NCBI GenBank assembly: GCA_021234155.1
Contig: JAJEKV010000323.1
Coordinates: 62,001 to 126,000 of the forward strand
Direction of reading: 5' to 3'
From: Isoetes taiwanensis
Lineage: Eukaryota; Streptophyta; Lycopodiopsida; Isoetales; Isoetaceae
DNA: 64,000 nt
Shown: one piece after another, positions 1 to 10,900 of the stretch
How the letters are laid out: every line of letters begins with the position of its first letter
Position numbering within the stretch: the stretch's first letter is position 1
Program-made: the position numbers and the translations under genes
Notes under the pieces: generated by a model
The model's input: only the letters and a program-made list of their open reading frames with translations
What the model was told of the DNA's origin: nothing
Database searches by the model: none

Positions 1-1070
1 AAGTCTCTGGTACTCTGGTTTTGCAAAATATCCATTGCATCATTCATAGATTAGTTTCTTTGTGTATTTAATGTCTTATTACTTGAACTTTATATTGTGC
101 CAGATATATGGCTTTAATCAGGTAGTCTACTCTTATCCATATTTATGCCGACTTGAAATTTGAAGGTTTGTTTCGTGCTCTAATATTTTTGATTTCATGG
201 AACGTCGGGGACATTGGGAGTTAAAGAAATCCTGTCTTGAATCAGAATCTCTAATAAGACAGAGAGGAAGCTGATGGAACTATTTAGAGCTATGATCACG
301 GTTGTAGTAGCTTGAAAAGTAGACGAATAGAGCTATGATCACGGCATCTACACATCTGTTTTATGTGGCTGGATGCATATGCAAATGCATGCAACAATGT
401 CCATTATTCTGTTGATGTCCAATTCTAGCAGTGGACAAAAGATAGATAGATGAGCAACTTGGCTTTAGAAAGATGTAATATGGTACATCTATTTTCAATG
501 TTTTCAATGTACACTCGCGTCTAAAACTAATTCTCTCTAATTTGTCTGTTGCTGGATTATTAAAAAATGAGGAGTAAATTTTAAGAGCAATAAATGGATT
601 AGGTAAGTGTACCTTTTGTTATCAGTTGCATGTCACCATCTGTCACCATCTCCATCCAGGTACTATCCTTTAGAGATTTAAATATACCATCCTAAGACCT
701 GGGAAGTTCCCAAAACATAGCATCCAGGATCTGCAATGTCATATTTGTTTATACTTCTGTAGTAGTTAAGATGCAAAATTGCTACTATATGCAGTAAGAG
801 TTAGCTAGCTTTTAAAGATATTGAAGGGCATAGATCTTAATAGACATTTTCCATTTATTTTTAATGAATACAAGACTTCACAATTATGACCTTGGGCATG
901 CTAAGAAGAAAAGCTACTGTATTGAATAGGAAAATAGACTTTATGGTATTACTGCATGTGCATGCTAGAGTTTGATTTGGAAAAGAGGCAATAACTAGCT
1001 ATTCAGATGTAACAAAAGGCAACATCGTCTACAAATGCAAGAAATTAACTTTAGCTCCTACAGTGAAACT
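1..1070. other. Non-coding stretch, possibly inside a Helitron
   Basis: No open reading frame, RNA gene or clear repeat is visible in this AT-rich DNA. A short phrase around 'agagctatgatcacgg' occurs twice near 285-345. Because a Helitron-type 3' terminus follows at 1077-1107 on the same strand, this DNA may be the interior of that element, but no 5' end could be fixed. Confidence 0.4.
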
Positions 1071-1076
1071 GTAGTC

Positions 1077-1107
1077 ATGCCCGGCAACGCCGGGCACCCG
1101 TTACTAG
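1077..1107 (+). mobile_element. Helitron 3' terminus (hairpin plus CTAG)
   Basis: An 8-bp stem with a 3-nt loop (TGCCCGGC-AAC-GCCGGGCA, 1078-1096) is followed a few bases later by CTAG (1104-1107) and a T. Plant Helitrons end in a GC-rich hairpin 8-12 nt before CTRR and insert between A and T, so this fits a Helitron 3' end on the plus strand. A near-identical end occurs in the opposite orientation at 17525-17553, which supports a family. The 5' end and any Rep/helicase gene are not seen. Confidence 0.6.
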
Positions 1108-1392
1108 TTTGACATTAATTTATGAATCTTATGGTATGTGTCTTGGTTTGTAAAACATTTTATGCGTTAAAGAGAACTTTTCTGCAATTTTCGAATATGA
1201 TAAGAAATGACCCTAGCTTAGACTGTACGTGTATAGTCCTAGGATTCCACTCAATAATGGGCTTTTCATTCAGTAATCCCCATGGATTAGGAGTAAACTT
1301 AGTGACCTTATATTCTAATGGAAGTAATTGACAGTTATACTAATCAAAATCGAAATTAATGAACATAAAAGTGATAATTAATTTGCCATAAC

Positions 1393-1443
1393 TCAAGAAA
1401 AGAAAAAGAAAAAGAAAAAGAAAAAGAAAAAGAAAAAGAAAAA
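1393..1443. repeat. (GAAAAA)n microsatellite
   Basis: About eight units of a 6-bp purine repeat lie directly before the LINE ORF1 remnant. It may mark the truncation or insertion junction of that element. Confidence 0.85.
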
Positions 1444-1462
1444 GCCTCCTACTCAAGAATCA

Positions 1463-2300
1463 TTGTTTGCACAGGAGGTCCCTCGTCCCACAAGTGCTCG
1501 GTCTAGCATACAACTCCATGGTCAGGGGCAAGCTAATTACAGTGTAATAATGGATTTTCCATCTTTTCTTTTTGGTCCCCAGCGGCCTCTTCATATTGGC
1601 ACAAGCAGGCCTGGTACATTTACCTTCCAAGATCGGGAGGATCTCCAAAGTGCTCTAGACCTGCAAGTTCAGTGTTTGCCGCCTACACTTCGTGACCAGG
1701 TACGACTCATTCATTCTGAAGGAGGAATGACGGCCACATCTATGATTGTGTCTATTGAGAGATGGACACACTTATTACAGTTAATACATGCCTTTGTTCC
1801 AGACCCTAAAGCCCAGTATGTGGGCACAAGTGATGCCTCAGTACAAACACTAGATACAGAATTACAGCCACAGAAGAAACATTGTGTTGAAGCAGAGGTG
1901 CAGTCATTGGAAAGGGAACATGTTGAGGTGGGGACCAGGAGTCACAGTGCCGAGCTAGCAGCCAGGAGCAGGCTGCCTCAGTATCTTCTATTAGTAGGAG
2001 CCTGAACTTGCGTATTATAGGGGTTTCAGAGGCAGATGATGATGCCCTTTCTGATATGGATGCTTGCATTTTTTCACTAATGTCATGCATGTGAAGGCTG
2101 GTGGAGTTGTCTCTGCTACTAGGGTGGGAGCGGCAAGACTTGATCGTCCTTGCCATCTTTTGGTTCGGTTTCAAGACACTCTTAGCCGCTTACATGTTCT
2201 TCAGCATGGAAACCATCTCAGAGGGACTAGTTTCTCAGTACAGGAGGACCTCTCCCCTCTTCAATTGTGTAACCTAAGGAGGAGCTCTGCAAGGTGAGGG
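1463..2300 (+). pseudogene. LINE (L1-type) ORF1 remnant, frameshifted
   Basis: The reading frame is open from 1463 to 2005, then continues in a second frame (NLRIIGVSEADDDAL near 2003-2045) and a third (VGAARLDRPCHLLVRF near 2125-2180, then LRGTSFSVQEDLS). This order, NLRIIG, then RVG..RPR/LLVRF, then LRGT..V.EDLS, is the RNA-binding region of L1-type ORF1 proteins (Transposase_22-like), which coat LINE RNA. At least two frameshifts break it. The endonuclease/RT ORF2 is missing; a LINE-like 3' tail follows at about 2530-2600, so the copy is internally deleted. Identification rests on motif recognition, not on a search. Confidence 0.65.
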
Positions 2301-2520
2301 CAGCCCGCCTGCAAAAGCAATGGGCAGTGTACAGGGGAGGCGCAGCAATTATTCTAGATCAATGGCCTTCCAATCCTTGGACTGGCTATGTCTAGATAAT
2401 TTTAGAAGCATAACTTTACCACTAGCATTAGCATTATCTTATCTTATTCTTGGTAGCCTTTTAATATTTGGTTATTGTGTTTGGTGATGGGGCCTAGTCC
2501 CCAAGTTTTAGATGGGTTGT

Positions 2521-2735
2521 TGCCCTTGCATGTGTCGTCCCATAACCCGTTGGGTTCCCGTGGACGTAAAACTTCATCTTATCTTATCTTATCTCTATTC
2601 AAAAAGGGCACACGCAGGCCCATACATAGGGTTCGGACATGGCTCGCCCTGCCGGGCTTGCCATGCACTTACCCTGGCCTTCTTTTGTCCCATGGCCATG
2701 TATGGTCTCTGTGGATGTTAAAATGAATCCATCTA
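2521..2735 (+). mobile_element. Two LINE-type 3' ends with short-repeat tails
   Basis: Two segments share the pattern GTCCCAT…..TTGGGTTCCCGTGGACGTAAAA (about 2538-2572, followed by an (ATCTT)n tail) and GTCCCATGG…GGTCTCTGTGGATGTTAAAA (about 2687-2722, followed by an ATCTATC-like tail). A third copy, with a (TATTC)n tail, lies at 56545-56600. A conserved 3' end plus variable simple-repeat tail is the hallmark of non-LTR retrotransposons. The first copy probably belongs to the ORF1 remnant just upstream. Confidence 0.5.
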
Positions 2736-3499
2736 TCTTTTGAGCATTGAAGCAAATCATTCCTTATAAAAAACAAATGACCTTCCAAGTTTGCAAGGCA
2801 ACATCTCGACCTAAACTCATTCCAACAGAGCAGAGGTGGTTTGTCAATGGCGAAATTAAGTTCCTTTTTATCTTTAACACAGACCACGAGGTCTATGGTA
2901 ATGAAAAAAAAGGAGCAGATATAACAGGATTGCAAATTAAACGGGAGTGTTGCATCACTCCCGTTTCAAAGATTCCCTTAAAAAAAACACCAAGATTGGA
3001 AAAATGTTCATTTTCAAAAGAAGCTTGGGATTTTAAGTGGAACAAAATATTATATCATGCATTTTGGGGCCCTTTAAAATGATAATCTCGCATTTGTAGG
3101 AAAGAGCACTTGAAAATGGCAGAATTCCAGACACTAATACACCAGGAATATAACCAGGAAGTCGAAAACATCAAAAATACGTAAAAATAATTTTTTTTTT
3201 TATTAATTTCTTTCAGTACAGTAAATATGGCAGTATTTTGTAGCCAATAATAAATAATATAGCAAAAGAAAACTCAGAGGTCTAAATCGAAGTCCTCAGT
3301 GTGTGGTTTGCTCGTCTCACCTTTTTCTATCTCTTCAGTTTGCTCCTTTGGCACAGTTTTATCTTTGCTGGTGTCAACAGTCTCTTCAGGAATAGTATCT
3401 AGAGCTACTTTTTTGAGCTTTGCAAAGGTAGCTTCATCTTCCAGAGAGCTTGTAAAAGGAGGCTGTATCTCAGAGGATGTCATCTTGGCAAAATCTGAT

Positions 3500-4470
3500 G
3501 ATGATTTAGCTCCTAACTCTTGATTTTCATCTGGTAGAGTTGGTAGAGCAGACAACCTCATCTTGATGAAGTCTACAGCCTCTTTATCAATGTCAACAGC
3601 AACACAATTACGGCCCTTTTTAAGTGCACATGCTATTGTTGTACCAGAGCCAGAGAAAGCATCAAGGACCCAATCTCCTGGACGTGAGAACATATCCAGA
3701 ATATGGTTGATTAGTTTCTGTGGCTTCTGATAATGATTTACAATTCTGCCTTGTGCACTTGGGTCCTGGAGCTTCTATAATACTGCTGGGAACTCTAGGA
3801 CATTAGAAAAATTCTGGCAGGTTGCAGTGTTGAAGTGCTCCATGGTACGCTTCCCGTCGAAACTCCAGTAAGCTACATGGAGATACTCAACCTTGCTCAG
3901 CAGCCTCGGTCCTCCACCATGGTAGTTAATATTAGTTTTGTACCTGCAAGATCGTATTCCAGAATAGTAAGTACGTATTCCAAAATACACCCTGACGGGT
4001 TACAATTGCAACCATAAAAAAAAACTTGAAAGAAAGAACACATGAACGGCACTTTTGATTCTAAGACTCACCAGACCATGTTTTCATAACCGGCTTGCAC
4101 AGGGGAACCGAAGTGGTTCTTGAAAGTAGCTTCCACAAGGCCGGCCTGCATGCTTGAATGGAACACAACAAGACGCCAGTGTTTTGCTGTGGTAACCTGC
4201 TTAATTCCATCGACGAAAGCATTGAATTCTGAGTTTTTGAAAGGCTGATCGTCGTAGCGGCTATCCTTCAGCTTGAAACCATATGGCAAGTCTGCTATGA
4301 CCAATGTAAAATCTTGTGGCTTTATACTGCCTGGCAACTTAGTGCAGTCCCCATGAACGATAGAATAAAAATTATTTTGATCGAACATAGAAAACCTCTC
4401 GTAGTCGGACGGCTCAGATCTACAACGCCTGTCCGCTAGGGTCCTCTCTCTTCTCGGGCTGTTCGTACCA
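3500..4470 (-). other. Beta-class DNA methyltransferase domain (motif IV then motif I)
   Basis: Seen in translation: FYSIVHGDC near 4370, VIADLPYGFKLKD (motif IV, DLPY in place of DPPY) near 4270-4310, then, after an intron at 3949-4071, KPQKLINHILDMFSRPGDW leading into VLDAFSGSGTT (motif I) near 3640-3690, and NCVAVDIDKEAVDFIKMRL (motif II, the SAM-binding acidic strand) just after. Motif IV ahead of motif I is the beta-class order typical of bacterial N4C/N6A enzymes (PF01555). The C-terminal about 90 residues are an acidic, low-complexity tail. An in-frame TAG (3775-3777) lies between motifs IV and I, so this copy should not make a full enzyme unless the stop is an assembly error. Confidence 0.75.
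3949..4071 (-). other. Phase-2 intron carrying two degenerate palindromes
   Basis: The donor GTGAGT follows 'ATG GTC TG' and the acceptor TTGCAG precedes 'G TAC AAA ACT', so the joined reading is …ENMVWYKTNINY…. Inside lie GTATTTTGGAATAC and CTATTCTGGAATAC, diverged copies of the palindrome arrayed at 4795-5036 and 7335-7587. Confidence 0.6.
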
Positions 4471-4794
4471 GGTGCATAAAACCTTGGCGGCAGGTCCTTG
4501 TTCTTCTTCTTGCTGTTAATGATTAAAGTCACTTCATGCAACACAAGCGGAAAACTTTAAAACAGGAAAACGACGTACCCAGCCCTCAAAATTTGGAGCG
4601 TATTGAATAATACGCTCGTCGGATGTAGCAATGGGATAGAGCTCTCTGCACCTCTCCCAGCTGTCCACGTTCAGCTGCTCCATCAAACACGTTTGGCACG
4701 TAATAACGTTTTTTTGGCTGGAAGTCAACGACAAGGAAACAAAATAAGACTTCGTTTCCGGAAAACGAAAACACCAAGAAGAGGAAACCAAATT

Positions 4795-5036
4795 GTATTC
4801 CGGAATACACATTTGACTCATGTGAAAGGCCAAAAGGTATTCCGGAATACACATCCGCTTACAAGCCGAAGCAAAAGTGTATTCCGGAATACACTTTTGC
4901 TTTACGTTGGAAGCAAAAGTGTATTCCGGAATACACTTTTGCTTCGGCTTGTAAGCGGATGTGTATTCTGGAATACACTCTAGACTACTCGCAGAATCCG
5001 TAGTGTGTTCTGGATCTCTACTGTATTCTGGAATAT
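4795..5036. repeat. Palindrome array 1 (GTATTCCGGAATAC, 42-bp spacing)
   Basis: Core 14-mers start at 4795, 4837, 4879, 4921 and 4963, each exactly 42 bp from the last; a sixth, weaker core is at 5023. Two central copies extend to GTGTATTCCGGAATACAC. The spacers either side of about 4907 are inverted copies of one another (CATCCGCTTACAAGCCGAAG on one side, its complement on the other), so 4839-4976 is one large near-palindrome. The array falls in an intron of the methyltransferase gene. Confidence 0.95.
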
Positions 5037-5589
5037 GCTTAGTGCTAAGGAAAGAAACCTAAAACGAAAGTTTACATCGTTTTACCATGCGAGTTCCTTG
5101 GACATTTCTTCTAGAGTTAATTCTTTGTCTACTACCTTCTGCAGTAGCCTTTCTAGTATGTCCATATTAGTAAAGCCCTGCATTTCTCTCCACACTGTTA
5201 TCGTCATTTCTTTTTTTGGGACATCAGAACCTTTTTTCTTTTCTGAGACCTTCCTTTTACTTTTCAATTCACCACACTCGAACATGGTAAATATCTCGTT
5301 TTGTAGGTCCCATATCTGCACAGTATTAAACGAGGTCAGTCGAGGGCAAGAAAGTTATTCCAGAATACAAAAGACACTTACTCTGCCATCTCTGAAGGCT
5401 AATTGAAACCAGTTGTCATGCGGTATGAGTGACTGCCGTTTGTTAGCCTCGTCGTGCATTTGAGGCAAACACTCCTCGCAAGCAGCTTCCTTGCTCTAAA
5501 GGAGTTTGGTTTCTTCAAGTCTTCTCCATATTTTTCTTTAAAAATCATGTACTCCCCCGTGCATGAACCGGATCTTGTCGACAAAGCTC

Positions 5590-5965
5590 ATTTTTAATTT
5601 GTATTCGTTGTCGCGATTGTGTGTGTTGGCAAGCGATTTTTTTGCTTCTTCGTCGGTGAGACCACGATGAGGCGCATTACGGGACGGAAAGATACCTGGG
5701 GTTATTTTTTTCCTTGTACAGCTGCCTTCTTGTATGATTTCCTCCCAAGACGTAGTGAGTGTAAGTGTCTGCTTTTTCTCTGTCATAGTCCTGGGGGGTG
5801 TTGCATTGCTCCCTGTCAACAAGGACAACTATTGGCGCCACATGAGCATTAGGATTGCTCCTAATTCTATCCTTCCGGGTTCCTTAAGTGGTCGGCATAT
5901 ATTTTACTGAACACAAGCGGCCTTTCACCAGCTTCATTCTTTGGAAGCAGCTTCATGCAAGTTAC
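5590..5965 (-). other. ParB/sulfiredoxin-like GGNH domain
   Basis: Minus-strand translation gives SNPNAHVAPIVVLVDREQC, then YVLGGNHTRRQL (about 5725-5755), then, one frame over, GLTDEEAKK…HNRDNEYKLKMSFVDK. An 'APIVVL' strand followed by a GGNHT helix start resembles the ParB N-terminal nuclease-like fold (PF02195), whose signature is G-(N/E)-x-R followed by an x-x-A helix. Such domains are fused to DNA methylases in phage and plasmid proteins. The assignment comes from motif memory and domain order. Single-base frameshifts flank the domain on both sides. Confidence 0.5.
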
Positions 5966-6350
5966 AGGAAGATAGATCACCCCTTGTACAAATTTTTCTG
6001 CATTTATTACCTCCATTCTTTCGGAGGTCTTATCAACTTTCTTTTCTTTTATTGCTACCCCGGGAGCTTTTCCTTTTCCCTTTTGTTTTTTTGTGCTTCC
6101 CTCGGGGATTTCAGCAACTTCAAGCTGCTGTACCTTCCGCTTCTTTGGTTCCTTAGCAGCTATAGTGTCTCTTGGCCTGCTAGGTTTCTTTGGCGGCACT
6201 GGGGGCTCTTCCTCTTCGAAATCTTGGTACCCTCCATCTGATGACCCCCCGGAATTACTAGGAGAAGGTGATGATCCTCCATCTGACTGCTCTGACTCAC
6301 TGACAGGAAAATCTTCGCTGGTACTAGTACAAACCTGTCTAATTAGTGAA

Positions 6351-6671
6351 GGGTAAAAGCATGTTAGGGTGTACCACTTTTGGAACCTGCAAAAGTACAT
6401 ACACTAGGTACTTCAGAACTGGGTACTTTCTCATTTTTATTTTCATTAAAACTAGTACAAAAGTCCAAAATAAAAGTCAAGGACGCATTAATATTCAAAG
6501 TTAAGATAAAGATAATGCTACTGGAGACCAAAATATATATAAAAGTTCTAGAGTGTACCTATTATTGAGATATTACACAAGTACCCAGTACCCAGTCCTG
6601 GGTACCTTTTTAGGTACTTTTTTGGTCACTAAATAATACTTTTTAAGGGACACCCTAACATGCTTTTACCC
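6351..6671. mobile_element. 321-bp MITE, family A, inserted in a coding exon
   Basis: Terminal inverted repeats of about 22 bp start GGGTAAAAGCATGTTAGG. The flanks carry a 4-bp target duplication, TGAA at 6347-6350 and 6672-6675. It is non-coding and AT-rich inside, with repeated GGTAC/AGTACC words. A second copy in the opposite orientation lies at 49311-49632 with its own 4-bp duplication (AGGG). It interrupts the methyltransferase gene: removing the element and one TGAA joins KRSLSS to LIRQVCTST in frame. Confidence 0.9.
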
Positions 6672-7080
6672 TGAAGACAAGCTGCGTTTAGTCCGGTAGT
6701 GTGAAAAGAAATTGTACAGTGTTTGTGGTTGCACACTGACAATTCTAAAGAAGGCGATGTCAACAACAATGAACCCTTGGAAGGTCTTGAAGGATAGCCT
6801 CCCCATCTGACCTCCTTGTCCGGCTACCTCTGAGACCTCTTTAATTGTCCCAAGGTTGACAAACTCTGTGTCGGCGTACCTTTTGCTTCCAGCACTTTTA
6901 CAGACGTACAGAAATGTCAATGTGCTGTACTTTCCGTCTGCACCCCTGGTAATGAACCACTGCGTTTGAAAGTTTTCATAAATGGTAGGCTCCTCCGTGT
7001 CACCAGTGCGCTTTTGAGGGTGTGGACGCTTAATCTTCAAAGTCTTTTTTGTTGCCCTTTTGCTGCCTTCTTCCCTGTTA

Positions 7081-7992
7081 CTGAAACATTGCAGACAACA
7101 ATGTTAAGACAGAAAATGAGACGAAAGCTATATTCCAGAATAGGATTTACTAATCATGTGCCCTAAAGGCTAGCAAAAGACAACAAAAAAAACACAAATA
7201 TTGTCTTTTTAACACAATTTTTCATGCCCTTAATGGGTAAATATGTGGAGTGTTCAAACTAAAAATTGGTCTGTTACAGCTAAAAAGTGGTGTTCAAGTG
7301 CAAAAAAACTAGTGTTTTCAAGAAGATAAGCAAAGTGTATTCCGGAATACACTTTGCCCTTCTGCCAGAAGGGCAAAGTGTATTCTGGAATACACTTTGC
7401 CCTTCGGCCGAAGGGCAATGTGTATTCCGGAATACACTTTCAATGTGTATTCCGGAATACACTTTGCTCTTCTCCTGAAGGGCAAAGTGTATTCCGGAAT
7501 ACACTTTGAACTTCGGCAGTGATCAAAGTGTATTCCAGAATACACTTTGCACTTCGTCAGAAGCTCAAAGTGTATTCTGGAATACACTTTGGCTTACAAA
7601 AGCAAAACATTAAACACACGAAAGACGTACTATGTACTTTAATTGCTTACCTGTCCATTATTTTCGCTATGTGAATCAGAATACAGCAAATCAATATAGA
7701 TCGGAAGGCGCTTGGGCTGGCGACTAAATCTCTGGAAGCGGAATACGCAACTGAGGCGCTGAATTTTCCTTTTTAAAGGTAGGCCACTGTCAGTTGCATT
7801 TTTCTATGTAATGCGGAATACGTCTTGTTTAAACACTCTGGCCAAGTGTATTCTGGAATAGCATCTGTGCACACAAACAGCAAACGCTGCACAAAAATTA
7901 GTATTCCGGAATAGCATTTGTATTCTCTAGTATCTTTAGTCCAATCGACTTGTGAGTTAGTAACAAGTCCACAATTTTTTGCAGTTGTTCAA
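7081..7992. promoter_or_regulatory. Divergent intergenic region between methyltransferase and transposase genes
   Basis: The two genes face away from each other here, so their promoters and any 5' exons should lie in this interval. It contains palindrome array 2 and further single diverged copies near 7127-7142, 7848-7860 and 7900-7912. A TTTTTTGCAG acceptor at 7975-7984 just ahead of ATGGTTAACC (7994) suggests that the transposase has an upstream non-coding or short exon. No TATA box could be assigned with confidence. Confidence 0.5.
7335..7587. repeat. Palindrome array 2, seven 18-bp units
   Basis: GTGTATTCCGGAATACAC or a one-base variant occurs at 7335, 7378, 7420, 7445, 7487, 7528 and 7570. 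Spacings are 43, 42, 25, 42, 41 and 42 bp. The spacers are themselves dyad-symmetric, for example TTGCCCTTCGGCCGAAGGGCAA-type palindromes at about 7395-7418, so palindromes alternate at two scales. It shares its unit with array 1 but not its spacers. Confidence 0.95.
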
Positions 7993-10900
7993 CATGGTTA
8001 ACCGCTTCGTGAACAAACTTCCACCACCATTTGTTTGCCCAAGTACCTCTACTTCAGATGGAACACAAGACGGAGATGCTTCTTCAACACCTACCTCGAC
8101 AAGGTCTTTGTTGCGTCTCGAAGACACTCCGAGTCCAGTAACTAGTAGACTGCCACCACCTTTCCAACCCTCTCCAAGTCCAGTAGGAAACCGGTTGCCA
8201 CCACCTTTCCAGCTCTCACCTGTTGCACGTAGCAATCTTCCACCACCATTTGTACCATCCCCCGACACTACAAATTCTCGACCTCAGAAAATAGTTCGAA
8301 ACAGACTACCTCAGCCGTTTGTAGTTTCTCCATCTTCACTTACACAAACAAGGAATACAGTACGTTCCGAAGACTGTGAGATTCACCACAGCTTCTCCCA
8401 CCACGATTTCACAACAAATGAAGACGACATTGCAACATTTACTCCTCTTCACACAACCGTAGTGACACATGGTTTTTTGCAGAATTTCAGTCTGCTATAA
8501 GAGACATGTTTGATCGAACTCCTTGTGAAGAAGCTACAACAACTTTCGCTGGCACATCATATGGTGGCCCATCTCCTTCATTCAACACTGCACCTCCGCC
8601 TTATCCGGGTACAGCTTCACGTGGTTTGTTCTCCTCTACAAGCACACCACTAAGGGTAGAGGAGGTCACCCCCAGAGTAGAACTCTCTTCAGAAGATGAA
8701 GACACCAACGAAGTGCAACGAGATTACACATTCTCTAGCCAATCCACCAAGAAATTCAAGGTGGATTTTAGTTTGAGAGCATGCTCCTCTGTAAGAAGAA
8801 GAAACCTTATGGACGAGCACAAAATGAGAAAACTTTTAAGAAGTAAATGGTGCTCATTGGGTTGCATCAACAAATTTAACATGGCTAAATTACGAGCAAT
8901 TAGAGACAACTACAGTTCAATGACATTGGCTGACCAGAATGCCTATTTGGCCTATCATGTACGACCAGACCGCAACACCTTCTTGCACTACATTAAGCGT
9001 CAAGAAGTTTGCCAGAAATGCTTCATGGTTGTCCACCGTTTAGGGTCCACCAGAATGTCTAGAATACATAAAAGACTGGACAAAAATCCAGCAATTGATG
9101 ATCATTGTGGACCAAGAAGAGTTGTAACCATGCATGCCCTTGCTGCTGTGTCATGGATGAAGAAATATTTTAGAGAAACATGTGAGAAGCTTCCTAATAG
9201 TAACATGTATCATTTAACTGATAACATCACCAAAAAAGATGTTTTTAATGAGTACAAAGAGACTTGCACTCAGCTTCAGCACATCTCTTACTCACACTTC
9301 ACCAGACTGTGGAAAAGTGAATTCGGTTTAGTGAAAATTCCCAGGAGACATAGAATGTCTGTTTGCTCAAGGTGTGCAGAATTAAAGAGTCAAAGAGAAA
9401 CTGCAAAGACAGAGGTCGAAAGAAGTAAGCTCATGTTCTCCAATCTCTCACTTGTTTTAAAGATAATGCTTTGACCTCATTTCTTCTACAGATATTGTGC
9501 AACAGAACCTTGCCAGACATCGTGAACAACAAGCAGCAGAGAGAAGAAAGCTTGCCAAACACAGAAAAAAAGCTCTTGAACGTCCACTGCAATATATGTC
9601 TGTTGTGATTGATGGAATGGACCAAAAAAAACTACTCTACCGCATTTCTTGAACATTCCTAAAGATGTGCCAGAGGAATGTTTTGTTAAGGTCCACCTTG
9701 TAGGAGCTATGGTCTTCAAAGGAAGTCTAAAGTGCAAAGTATTCTTGACGTATCCAAACTTGCATGGTGATCCGAACCTCACAATTACAATTCTTAACAA
9801 GGTCCTGTGCGAGCAAGAGCAATTACCACCAGTGCTTTACCTGCAACTTGACAATACTGCAAGGGAGAACAAGAACCAAACACTCTTTGCGTATTGTGCC
9901 ATGTTAGTGGAGCTAGGGATCTTTAGAAAAGTGAAGCTGGGTTTCTTACTTGTAGGCCACACTCATGATCAAATTGACCAAATGTTCAGTAGATTTTTCA
10001 GGCGCCTCTCGGAAGGAAGAAGGCTTTCTCTCTTCCTACTTTAGTTGAATTATTGAAGATTCTTACACTCCCACTCCGGTGATCGATCTTCTTAAAAGAG
10101 ACCGCTGATTTCGAGAGAGTTTATTTTCTCTCAACGTTCGCACGAGAGAACAAAGCTGTGAACAAATTGAATGATCTCACCTTTCAACATCACATCAAGT
10201 TCTACTTGAAGGATGGCCAGAGTTTCTTACAGGGCAAGAAGTATACCACAACTAAGGACTGGAGTCCACCAGAGGGATTACGCAGACACTTCCTTCGTAG
10301 AACGTGCTGAGCAACTTCCTCTCAAAAATCCTAAGGAGTCCAAGCAGAAGAAAAGTACCCCAGAGTCATCCTTAAAAGCCATTGAAAATGGAATTTCCTC
10401 AGGCTTTAAGTACTTCTTAGAAGAAGATCGGATGTGGTGGAGTAACTTCTTTCTCGAACAAAAAATTGTTGTGAAAAATATAGCTCTAAGACAGTTGCAA
10501 GAACCATTTCAATGGCCTAACACCTTCCATCAACCCCAGCACCAAACAGGTCCAAGCAATGCTACGTTAGCACCTGCAGTAGAAGAAGACGAGGATCGAG
10601 TCATGTACCTCGGACCAAGACGCAGGAATGAGCCTCAAGGTAATATCACAGAAATTACTAAGGGTATGCTAATTGCTCTTCCAACTGAGGAGGATGACAA
10701 AGGTCGACCTTTCGGATAGCAAAAAGTGCTTGACACGGGTCAAGGAGGAAGGCTTAGTCACTAAACTCAAGATTCATTGGCTTGCAACACATTTCGCTCA
10801 GAAAATGTTTTTGAAGGTAGATATGAGTTAGAAATGAGAAGCCAAGGAAAAGGGAGAAAGTCCAAGAAGGTGGGTTGTAGGGATGAGCTGATCCTTAATG

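Larger units (their letters stand above)
3274..7080 (-). pseudogene. Transposon-associated ParB-like / DNA amino-methyltransferase gene, damaged
   Basis: Multi-exon minus-strand gene. Reading order: an N-terminal region of unknown fold (7080-6676); an acidic and Lys-rich linker (6346-6040); a ParB-like part with a GGNH motif (about 5960-5590); an exon at about 5500-5400 (…LIPHDNWFQLAFRDGR); 5320-5085 (IWDLQNEIF…); 4723-4583 (CQKNVITCQTC…); the methyltransferase motif IV exon, about 4530-4072; and a last exon, about 3948-3274, with motif I. Three junctions keep splice phase exactly: DGR|IWD, ELA|C and MVW|YKT. Damage seen: a frameshift near 5870-5880, another near 5686-5694, an in-frame TAG at 3775-3777, and a MITE at 6351-6671. 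The protein would modify DNA adenine-N6 or cytosine-N4. Which base is not decidable from sequence. Its introns carry the GTATTCCGGAATAC arrays. Confidence 0.7.

Noticed and set aside
1077-1107. Hairpin read as a bacterial rho-independent terminator
   Set aside because: No U-tract, a eukaryotic setting, and CTAG at the right distance fits a Helitron end better.
7280-7587. Frames with repeated VYSGIHF / VFRNTL
   Set aside because: They are readings of the palindrome array on both strands in several frames, not proteins.
4795-7587. CRISPR-like array
   Set aside because: The repeats are perfect dyads in eukaryotic introns, spacers are themselves palindromic and partly shared, and no cas genes exist.
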